Positions 6,524 through 12,288 of a stretch of 12,288 nt of DNA are shown piece by piece; position 1 is the first letter of the stretch; each line of letters begins with the position of its first letter. Origin of the DNA: a bacterium (GTDB lineage: Bacteria; Bacillota; Clostridia; Oscillospirales; Acutalibacteraceae); the NCBI GenBank assembly GCA_020627425.1, contig JAHKXX010000098.1, positions 1 through 12,288 of the forward strand. The letters run 5' to 3'. The notes beneath the pieces were generated by a model. It had not been told where the DNA came from. It made no database searches and worked only from the letters and a program-made list of their open reading frames with translations. Made by a program: the position numbers and the translations under genes.

Positions 6524-7741
6524 CTAATTCTTTCTTCTTTGTCTCAGTGTAAATCTTGTGCCCTTGTTTATTTCTGAGTCAACGGAAACAGTGAATCCGT
6601 GATTATCAAGTATCTTCTTCGATAATGCAAGACCTATCCCTGCGCCGTCGGGATCGTCAGAGCTTCCCCTATAAAACCTGTCAAAAATATGTATGACGTC
6701 CTTTTCGCTTATTCCGCAGCCGTTGTCGGATATTATTATCCTTGTAAACAGCTTGTCGTTTTCGGTATACATCCGTACCATGCCGCCTTTGTCCGTATGC
6801 TCTATACAGTTTTTTATAATATTCACCAGCGCCTGACAGAACCATCTCTTGTCACAGCAGAGTACAGTCCGGTTTTTATCCTCTGTTTCAAGTTCTATTT
6901 CCTTCAATTCTGCAAGTATTTCTACCTGCTCTATACATTCATCAAAGATCTCCGACAGCTTTTCCTCCTTAAGATACATCTCTACCGCGTTTGCGTCGAA
7001 CCTCGAGAGATTGAGAATAGACTGCACCATAAATTTTGTATTGTTTGCGCTGTGTCTTATATCCAGCAGAAATTCCCGTCTCAGCTTTTGCGGCATATCA
7101 TCATCAGACAAAAGATTTTCCGTCATAATCAATATAGAGGTTATCGGCGTTTTTATCTGATGAGAGATATTGGACAGAGCTTCCTTCAGTCTTTGTCTGT
7201 CCTTTATGCCGTTTTTGCTGGACTCCCTGAGAGTAACGGTTGTCTTGAAGATCTCGTTTCTGAGGACAGACAGCTCTGTTTCCGTATTCTTTTCTATATA
7301 GAGATCATAATTTCCGCTATTGATCTTTCTTACATAGTCAGTAAGCTCGCCTATCTCTTTTCGGTTAAGCCTATCAAGAATGATCATCAAAACGATCAGC
7401 ACAAGACCGCCCGTAACATATACTGCGGTACAGACTACTATAAGAGGTATATGATCATTTTTTTCTCTGATAAAAATCGCGCCGTCATTTATATCTATGC
7501 CATAGCCGGACAGCATATCCCTTGTCGCGTCTGTATCTCCGTTATAATTCAGGATATCTACTATTTCCTCATTCGTGAGCTGCGGATATTTTTCTCGTAC
7601 AGCCGCAATAACAGAGAGCGTGTCCTCGTCGTGCTTTATACGGATATTGCCGAGAATGGTACTGCACACTACACAGCACAGGACTCCGAAAAAAACACAG
7701 ACAACAAGACTCAGAATAATAAACTTGTTTTTTCTTTTCAT
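6524..7741 (-). CDS. Sensor histidine kinase of the ABC-exporter-linked two-component system
   Basis: A 405-aa membrane kinase. TM1 is about 7-30 and TM2 about 98-122, enclosing a ~67-residue extracytoplasmic loop, followed by a short HAMP-like linker (~123-175). The DHp domain has SNISHQIKTPITS with the phosphorylated H194. The HATPase_c domain has the N box NIIKNCIEHT (307-316), G1 DNGCGI (339-344), F box FDRFYRG (353-359) and G2 GAGIGLAL (366-373). All catalytic boxes are intact. It is encoded 2 nt after the response regulator, with GGAGAA about 9-10 nt before the ATG, so the pair is co-transcribed. The loop is larger than in BceS-type intramembrane kinases, which have almost none, so it may sense a ligand directly rather than only reading transporter flux. 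It most likely phosphorylates the adjacent regulator. Confidence 0.95.
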   Translation of the reverse strand: MKRKNKFIILSLVVCVFFGVLCCVVCSTILGNIRIKHDEDTLSVIAAVREKYPQLTNEEIVDILNYNGDTDATRDMLSGYGIDINDGAIFIREKNDHIPLIVVCTAVYVTGGLVLIVLMIILDRLNRKEIGELTDYVRKINSGNYDLYIEKNTETELSVLRNEIFKTTVTLRESSKNGIKDRQRLKEALSNISHQIKTPITSILIMTENLLSDDDMPQKLRREFLLDIRHSANNTKFMVQSILNLSRFDANAVEMYLKEEKLSEIFDECIEQVEILAELKEIELETEDKNRTVLCCDKRWFCQALVNIIKNCIEHTDKGGMVRMYTENDKLFTRIIISDNGCGISEKDVIHIFDRFYRGSSDDPDGAGIGLALSKKILDNHGFTVSVDSEINKGTRFTLRQRRKN

Positions 7742-7743
7742 CT

Positions 7744-8394
7744 CTATATTTTCTCCAATCTGTAGCCGATACCCTTTATGGTTTTTATCTTGTCGGTGTC
7801 AAGCTTTTTTCGGATCCTTTTTATATATACGGTAAGAGTATTATCGTTTACGAAGTTTCCGGAGATATCCCAGATCCTCTCGAGGATCACCTCTCTTTTT
7901 ACAGTGTTTCCGACATTTTGCAGAAGCATTGAAAAAATCTTATATTCAAGAGCCGTAAGCGTTATCTCCTCTCCGTCCTTTGTGACGGTGCTGCTCTTTG
8001 TATTTACAGCTATATTTCCCCATTTTATCAGATCCTGATTGCGATTTCTGCGCTCGATGCGCTTTATACGCGCAATAAGCTCTCTCGGAGAAAAGGGCTT
8101 TGTTATATAGTCCTCCGCTCCAAGTTCGAAGCCCTTTACAATATTATCCTCATCATCAAGCGCAGTAAGAAAGATTGCAGGCGCCGGGTTATACCGTTTT
8201 ACTCTTTCATAAAAATCAAAGCCGTTTCCGTCCGGCAGCGTAACATCTATTATCATCAGCTCGAAATCTTCTCCCGAACGCATCAGCGCTTTTTCGATAT
8301 TGTCACACAGTACGACCTCGTAGCCGTTCTGACCGAGGGTATACAGCAGTCCCTTTGATATGATCTCGTTATCCTCAATAAGCAGAATTTTCAC
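7744..8394 (-). CDS. OmpR/PhoB-family response regulator
   Basis: A 216-aa DNA-binding response regulator. The receiver domain (1 to ~112) has the acidic pair E7/D8, the phosphoacceptor D50 in LMIIDVTLPDG, T77 and K99 in DYITKPF. A winged-helix effector domain (~118-214) ends in TVYIKRIRKKLDTDKIKTIKGIGYRL, typical of the family. The frame is open upstream to 8445, but the extension overlaps the promoter (8417-8445) and its transcription start. I place the start at GTG 8394 (MKILLIEDNE), with GGTGAT 4 nt upstream matching the 16S anti-SD. An ATG at 8400 would have its SD immediately adjacent and is less likely. It is divergent from the ABC genes and is the presumed activator of their promoter. 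Confidence 0.93.
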   Translation of the reverse strand: MKILLIEDNEIISKGLLYTLGQNGYEVVLCDNIEKALMRSGEDFELMIIDVTLPDGNGFDFYERVKRYNPAPAIFLTALDDEDNIVKGFELGAEDYITKPFSPRELIARIKRIERRNRNQDLIKWGNIAVNTKSSTVTKDGEEITLTALEYKIFSMLLQNVGNTVKREVILERIWDISGNFVNDNTLTVYIKRIRKKLDTDKIKTIKGIGYRLEKI

Positions 8395-8416
8395 ACCCAT
8401 CACCCGACTATATTGT

Positions 8417-8445
8417 ATCATAAAAACAAAAGAGTGAAAAGTCAA
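8417..8445 (-). promoter_or_regulatory. Promoter of the response regulator-kinase operon
   Basis: Reading leftward, TTGACT (8445-8440) and TATGAT (8422-8417) are separated by exactly 17 bp. The predicted start is near 8410, leaving a leader of about 15 nt before the GTG at 8394. The near-consensus spacing suggests basal, activator-independent expression of the sensor pair. A TACAAT a few bases downstream is an alternative -10. Confidence 0.75.
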
Positions 8446-8469
8446 AAAAGTTTTGTATTTATCGTATCG

Positions 8470-8508
8470 GTCATTTTAAAGTCACTTTGATAATGTAAAC
8501 TATATACA
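8470..8508 (+). promoter_or_regulatory. ABC operon promoter with tandem 11-bp regulator half-sites
   Basis: Two adjacent 11-bp units, GTCATTTTAAA (8470-8480) and GTCACTTTGAT (8481-8491), match at 8 of 11 positions. They are followed after exactly 11 bp by a -10-like TATACA (8503-8508). There is no good -35 box at the right distance. This is the layout of PhoB/OmpR-family activated promoters, where tandem 11-bp half-sites replace the -35 element. The nearest candidate activator is the divergent response regulator. The BceR consensus (TNACA-N4-TGTAA) does not fit cleanly. Confidence 0.6.
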
Positions 8509-8537
8509 TAGCAAAAACTAACACGGAGGTTTTTATA

Positions 8538-9212
8538 ATGGAAATACTCAGAACGGAAAACTTAGTAAAGACCTATGGTAAGGGCGATAATATCGTCTAC
8601 GCTGTAAATGATGTTTCACTCAGCGTCGAACAGGGAGAGTTCGTCTCTATAGTCGGCGCCAGCGGCAGCGGCAAGTCAACGCTTCTTCATATCATCGGCG
8701 GTGTTGACAGGGCTACAAGCGGTAAGGTTTTTATAAACAACAACGATATAACCTCACTCTCTCCTGACAAGCTTGCTATATTTCGCCGCAGACAGGTAGG
8801 CATAGTTTATCAGTTCTATAATCTTATACCGATACTTACAGTAGAGGAGAATATTACCCTTCCGTGTGACCTTGATAAGGTAAACGTCGATAAGGAAAGG
8901 CTGGAGTATATACTCGACCTGTTCGGGATAAAGGAAAGAAGAAACAACCTTCCGAATCAGCTCTCGGGCGGTCAGCAGCAAAAGGCTTCGATCGCAAGAG
9001 CCATCATCAACAACCCGGCACTGCTCCTTGCAGACGAACCGACAGGAAACCTCGACTCAAAGTCGACCGAGGATATTATGGATATACTGAAGAAATCGAA
9101 CAAGGAATTAAAACAAACCATAGTTATGATAACCCACAACCTCGAGATAGCAAAAACGGCAGACCGTATAATCACCGTCAAGGACGGTAAAATATGTGAA
9201 GAGGTGCGATAA
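8538..9212 (+). CDS. ABC transporter ATP-binding protein (MacB/LolD/BceA type)
   Basis: A 224-aa cytoplasmic ATPase subunit that energises the downstream FtsX-like permease. Walker A GASGSGKST is at 40-48, the Q loop at Q92 (YQFYNLIP), signature LSGGQQQKAS at 142-151, Walker B ALLLADEP with catalytic E167, D loop GNLDSK, and H-loop H200 in MITHN. The LSGGQQQ...ADEPTGNLD combination is characteristic of the type VII (mechanotransmission) ABC family. GGAGGT lies 7 nt before the ATG. The permease follows after one nucleotide, forming a two-gene operon. No substrate-binding or membrane-fusion protein is encoded nearby. Confidence 0.97.
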   Translation: MEILRTENLVKTYGKGDNIVYAVNDVSLSVEQGEFVSIVGASGSGKSTLLHIIGGVDRATSGKVFINNNDITSLSPDKLAIFRRRQVGIVYQFYNLIPILTVEENITLPCDLDKVNVDKERLEYILDLFGIKERRNNLPNQLSGGQQQKASIARAIINNPALLLADEPTGNLDSKSTEDIMDILKKSNKELKQTIVMITHNLEIAKTADRIITVKDGKICEEVR

Positions 9213-9213
9213 T

Positions 9214-11907
9214 ATGCCTATTCTGTTAAAGCTTACAATAAAAAACCTCAGGATGAACAAAGCCCGCAGTATAGTAACTATCATAGCAATTATGGTATCG
9301 GCTGCGCTTATTACCGTTATTACGGGTATGATAGGCGCTATGAAGGAAACAGAGAACGACTATAACACAAAGTATTACGGAGACTGGGATTATTGTTACG
9401 CCTATACGGATAAGACCAAAAATGATATTGACAAGCTGAAAGAAGACCGCAGAATAAGCGACATATACTGGTCGAGGCTTGTCGGCTCCGGAGCCTTTAA
9501 GGATGATAAAAACAAAGAGGCGACACAGGCTGCCATATTCGCCGCAAGTGAAAACTATCTCAGCGGTATGTACAGGACAACACTCGAGGACGGCAGATAC
9601 CCGAAAAAAGAAAACGAGATAGTATATATGAACGACTTTGACCTGAGTGCAAAGGTAGGAGATAAAATAAAGATAGATCAGATAGAAATAGGGGTAAACG
9701 ATAGATTTGATGAAGGAAATATTTCTCCTGATGCGGTCATGCAAAATGCAAAAACGGTCGAATACACCGTAGTCGGAATACTGAAAAGTCAATATTATAT
9801 CGACAACGGTCCCCCGACATTCTATACATATACCGATATAGATAACTGCAATACTATCTATGTTAACATAAAGGATGAATACGAGAAGGATTATGCTGAT
9901 ATTATTTCACAACATTTAGGTATAGATCCGGAGGAAATCACAGCACAGGGAGAATATACCGGCTCTGATGAGGACGGCATATCTCTCAGCATGAATACAT
10001 CTGTACTGGTACAAAAGGGTATTTTACAGACAGATTCAACGCAGCCAGGAGACTACATTACCCCTCTGCTGTATATCTTCATCATATCTATGATAATAAT
10101 TCTGAGTATGTTTGTTATCCGCAGCAGTATCGTTATCTCTACAAACGAAAAATACAAGCTGTACGGTATGCTGTCGTCTATCGGCGCAACTCCGCGACAG
10201 ATAAGACGAAACGTCCTGTTTGAAGCGTTTATTCTTGCTCTTATCGGAATACCTCTTGGTATTGCACTCGGACTTGGTATTGAGTATTTGCTCGTCACTA
10301 TAGTCAATTCTGTAGTAACACAGATAAGCTCTGATATTGTGTTTATTTACAGCTTCCCGTGGCTCTCTATACCGATTTCCCTGGGTCTGGGATTTGCGCT
10401 GACCCTGGCTTCGTCCCTTGGCTGTGCGATAGAAGCTTCAAAGATCTCACCGATAGAGGCTATAAGAAACAATACCCAGACAAAACAGACAAAAAAAGAG
10501 AAAAATCAGAACAAGGTATATAAATGCCCCCGTATAATAAAGAAGATGTTCGGTGTCGGCGGCGAGATAGCGTATAAGAACGTAAAACGCAGCCGCAAAA
10601 AATATCGTACTACGATCATCGCAATAGGTATCAGCGTAGGATTGTTTATAGGTATGACTACATTCTCTGTTCTCTTTGAGAGATCCAGCGCTCCGATGAT
10701 GGATATGGGAAACTATGATCTGCTGGCATATACACAGTCCGACAGTAACCATTCGCGCAGTGAAATAAGCAGTGAATTAAAGGAATACTCTTCCCTTGAT
10801 GACGCCGAAAGGTTGACAGTACAACAGTATATCGGTATCGAAGTAGGTGCAGATGAATCACAGATCGCTTTTATACCGCCGACATATACAAGCGGCGGAA
10901 ACTACACATATGAAGAAGGAAAGGGATATACATACTATCTGAGTCTGATGTGCTTCAGTGACGACGTATACAAGGATATACTCGAACAGATCGGCGCCGA
11001 CGAGGAAGAAATGAAGGATAAGGGAATACTGTATAACAAGGCGATATTCACTGACAGCAACGACAACACCAGAAGATTGACGTACAGCAATTATAAGGAC
11101 GGCGACATACTGAACGGTGTTATCTCTGTACCGAGCTACTATGAGGAAGAATACGACCCCGAAACAGGCGAGCTTATAAGTTCAAACAGCGTTGAAGCTG
11201 AGGACGAAGAAAAGGCACAGGAGATAAAGGATCTGACGATAGGCAAGGTCGTTGACAAGCTGAAGGTTCCGGGTTATTTTATGCACGGAGGAAATCTGAT
11301 AGTAAGCAGGGACTATTTTGAAAAGCTTGTAGCCGGGGACACCATAGGTGTATATTACACATTAGCAGTAGAGTGTGACGACTCAAAGAATGTTGAGGAC
11401 ATTATTTCATCAAATGGATATCCGGTAATTAATCACGAGGAAGAGACAAAGCGTAATCAGGCTATACTTTCTCTTGTTAATCTTTTCGGCTACGGTCTGG
11501 CTGCTGCTATCACGATAATCGGTATAACAAACGTACTGAATACACTTACAACAAATATGCGTCTGCGCCGCAAGGAATTTGCAGTAATGAAGTCTATAGG
11601 TGTAACCCAAAAGGAATTCAACAAAATGATAAGTCTGGAGAGCATATTCTACAGTGCCCGTTCGTGGCTGTTCGGAATGCTTATAGGAACGGTATCAATC
11701 GTAGTTCTGAACCTGCTTCTGTCGCAGATGACCGCAATACTTACGGAGACCGAGGAAGGAGTATCGGCACCATGGGTAATACCGTGGAGCGCTATACTCG
11801 GGAGTCTGTTGTTTGTACTTGTATTCGTATGGGTAGTTATGAGGATATCAATAAGAAAAACAAAGAATATGAACATCATAGAAACCATAAGAAACGACAA
11901 TATCTAA
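9214..11907 (+). CDS. ABC transporter permease with two FtsX-type units and two large ectodomains
   Basis: An 897-aa membrane protein that looks like a head-to-tail duplication of a four-span FtsX/MacB permease. Unit 1 has TM1 at ~20-42, an ectodomain at ~43-283 and TM2-4 at ~284-308, 336-361 and 383-405. Unit 2 has TM5 at ~466-488, an ectodomain at ~489-750 and TM6-8 at ~752-778, 815-840 and 858-880. The repeat shows in the pre-TM segments (LTIKNLRMNKAR versus AYKNVKRSRKKYR) and in the coupling motif after TM2/TM6 (MLSSIGATPRQIRRN versus VMKSIGVTQKEFNKM). Eight spans with two ectodomains differ from BceB, which has ten spans and one. An in-frame ATG at 9196 lacks a ribosome site; the ATG at 9214, with GAGGTG 7 nt upstream and one base after the ATPase stop, is preferred. 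Export or envelope-stress resistance is likely; the substrate is unknown. Confidence 0.93.
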   Translation: MPILLKLTIKNLRMNKARSIVTIIAIMVSAALITVITGMIGAMKETENDYNTKYYGDWDYCYAYTDKTKNDIDKLKEDRRISDIYWSRLVGSGAFKDDKNKEATQAAIFAASENYLSGMYRTTLEDGRYPKKENEIVYMNDFDLSAKVGDKIKIDQIEIGVNDRFDEGNISPDAVMQNAKTVEYTVVGILKSQYYIDNGPPTFYTYTDIDNCNTIYVNIKDEYEKDYADIISQHLGIDPEEITAQGEYTGSDEDGISLSMNTSVLVQKGILQTDSTQPGDYITPLLYIFIISMIIILSMFVIRSSIVISTNEKYKLYGMLSSIGATPRQIRRNVLFEAFILALIGIPLGIALGLGIEYLLVTIVNSVVTQISSDIVFIYSFPWLSIPISLGLGFALTLASSLGCAIEASKISPIEAIRNNTQTKQTKKEKNQNKVYKCPRIIKKMFGVGGEIAYKNVKRSRKKYRTTIIAIGISVGLFIGMTTFSVLFERSSAPMMDMGNYDLLAYTQSDSNHSRSEISSELKEYSSLDDAERLTVQQYIGIEVGADESQIAFIPPTYTSGGNYTYEEGKGYTYYLSLMCFSDDVYKDILEQIGADEEEMKDKGILYNKAIFTDSNDNTRRLTYSNYKDGDILNGVISVPSYYEEEYDPETGELISSNSVEAEDEEKAQEIKDLTIGKVVDKLKVPGYFMHGGNLIVSRDYFEKLVAGDTIGVYYTLAVECDDSKNVEDIISSNGYPVINHEEETKRNQAILSLVNLFGYGLAAAITIIGITNVLNTLTTNMRLRRKEFAVMKSIGVTQKEFNKMISLESIFYSARSWLFGMLIGTVSIVVLNLLLSQMTAILTETEEGVSAPWVIPWSAILGSLLFVLVFVWVVMRISIRKTKNMNIIETIRNDNI

Positions 11908-11916
11908 CCCCCTAAG

Positions 11917-11951
11917 AATTTTGCCACCGGCTGTCCGCCGGTGGCAAAATT
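11917..11951 (+). terminator. Strong 14-bp hairpin after the ABC operon
   Basis: AATTTTGCCACCGG (11917-11930) and CCGGTGGCAAAATT (11938-11951) pair perfectly around a 7-nt loop, 9 nt after the permease stop codon. The position and strength suggest a transcript end. However, on the plus strand the T-run lies in the 5' arm and the A-run in the 3' arm, and only two Ts follow the GC-rich core, so it is not a classic intrinsic terminator. It may act as a 3' stabilising hairpin instead. Confidence 0.55.
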
Positions 11952-11953
11952 TA

Positions 11954-12189
11954 ACTGAAGAAGTAACAATACGGCGCGTAAACTCAAATCATATTTGCAG
12001 TTCTTCTTTCCCGGAGACAATAAGTATCGTAGACAAGTATATTTGCCTCCACTATAAAGCAGCGTCAAGTGCCGCCCTTTGCGGTGCGGCGCGGAAGGAG
12101 AGGGACAATAAACCCCGCTCGTACGCATGCCGATAGGTAGGTGGTAACATCAATCAGAGTGCGCGAATCGACCGCGGAGGCACTCCGCC
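11954..12189 (-). repeat. Intergenic structured repeat, copy B (right of the two-component/ABC module)
   Basis: Read on the minus strand, this is the counterpart of copy A. The matching blocks on the plus strand are ACTGAAGAAGTAA (11954-11966), GGAGACAAT (12013-12021), AAAGCAGC (12056-12063), CGCGGAA (12090-12096), AATAAACCC (12107-12115) and GCACTCCGCC (12180-12189). The 5' hairpin is a 6-bp stem here (GCGGAG/CTCCGC with a 3-nt loop). The aligned central stem pairs over 4 bp (GCGG 12072-12075 with CCGC 12081-12084), and an overlapping 5-bp alternative exists. At 236 nt it is 38 nt shorter than copy A. It starts 2 nt beyond the hairpin that follows the permease gene. No coding sequence with a ribosome site was found here on either strand. 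Confidence 0.75.
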
Positions 12190-12288
12190 GGAGGCGTTGG
12201 TGTAAAATAATTCTGGGTGTTTTGGAATAGGTGCAAGTAACGCGATTTAGTGTGATACACCAAGCAGAAAAGACAAATACACTTATTC
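12190..12288. other. Right-end noncoding stretch, nothing identified
   Basis: No gene, tRNA or promoter could be supported. The only structure seen is an 8-bp inverted repeat, TTGGTGTA (12197-12204) and TACACCAA (12256-12263), with a 51-nt gap. Its significance is doubtful. Confidence 0.4.

Noticed and set aside
6689..7765. A 358-codon plus-strand frame antisense to the kinase gene, and a similar 317-codon frame at 3924-4877.
   Set aside because: Both are mirror frames of well-supported minus-strand genes, with Tyr/Ile/Cys-rich compositions typical of antisense translation.
11904..12136. Two short overlapping open frames on opposite strands to the right of the permease gene.
   Set aside because: Both overlap the 14-bp hairpin and repeat copy B, lack ribosome sites and show no recognisable protein features.
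6159..12189. A composite transposon with the two repeats as insertion-sequence ends.
   Set aside because: Neither copy encodes a transposase, and I found no terminal inverted repeats or flanking target duplications. The copies are also too diverged for a recent event.
12140..12190. A possible tRNA-like segment with 'gcgaatcga' resembling a T-arm.
   Set aside because: There is no GGTTC-A-A-TCC T-loop, no paired acceptor stem and no anticodon arm. The stretch is part of the repeat.
12197..12263. An 8-bp inverted repeat TTGGTGTA/TACACCAA as a possible riboswitch or attachment-site stem.
   Set aside because: The 51-nt gap between the arms shows no conserved riboswitch or integrase-site pattern. 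A match of this size is plausible by chance.

Overview
The window looks like chromosomal DNA from a Gram-positive Clostridia member. A Ruminococcus-like Oscillospiraceae is my best guess. The grounds are the gene families present (a DUF951/YyzM protein, a Sua5-type TsaC, a bacterial M18 aminopeptidase, and a two-component system facing a MacB/BceAB-like ABC exporter), the strong Shine-Dalgarno sites and the use of GTG and TTG starts. The genus is an inference from style, not a marker-based assignment.

Left block (positions 89-6158, minus strand, transcribed right to left). One tight housekeeping operon runs yyzM (DUF951), prfA, an unrecognised two-span membrane protein, tsaC (Sua5 type), coaE, a lytic transglycosylase and an M18 aminopeptidase. 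A near-consensus sigma-A type promoter lies just upstream of yyzM. tsaC/coaE and coaE/transglycosylase overlap by four bases, and the other gaps are 7-33 nt. The genes cover translation termination, t6A tRNA modification, the last step of CoA synthesis, cell-wall turnover and peptide degradation.

Right block (6524-11907). A divergent stress-response module. A response regulator and sensor kinase pair reads leftward from a consensus promoter. An ABC ATPase and a large double-FtsX permease read rightward from a promoter with a poor -35 box, preceded by two tandem 11-bp GTCA repeats spaced like a PhoB/OmpR-family operator. The inferred circuit is: an envelope signal reaches the kinase, the regulator is phosphorylated, and the ABC exporter is activated. 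The substrate is unknown; antimicrobial-peptide or cell-envelope stress is the usual theme for such modules.

Main unexpected observation. The two long noncoding stretches flanking the right block (about 6159-6432 and 11954-12189) are diverged copies of one intergenic element, in inverted orientation. Hand alignment gives about 75% identity over a central ~100 nt, and perfectly shared blocks include a 13-mer. Each copy has its same end pointing at the module, and each is followed by a hairpin and then the stop codon of the flanking gene. The copies keep a short 5' hairpin, and the central stem-loop shows two compensatory changes. The left copy also carries a 36-nt pair of perfect hairpins, both with ACG loops, that the right copy lacks. 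No transposase, terminal inverted repeat or target duplication is visible. The last ~100 bases (12190-12288) hold no gene I can support.
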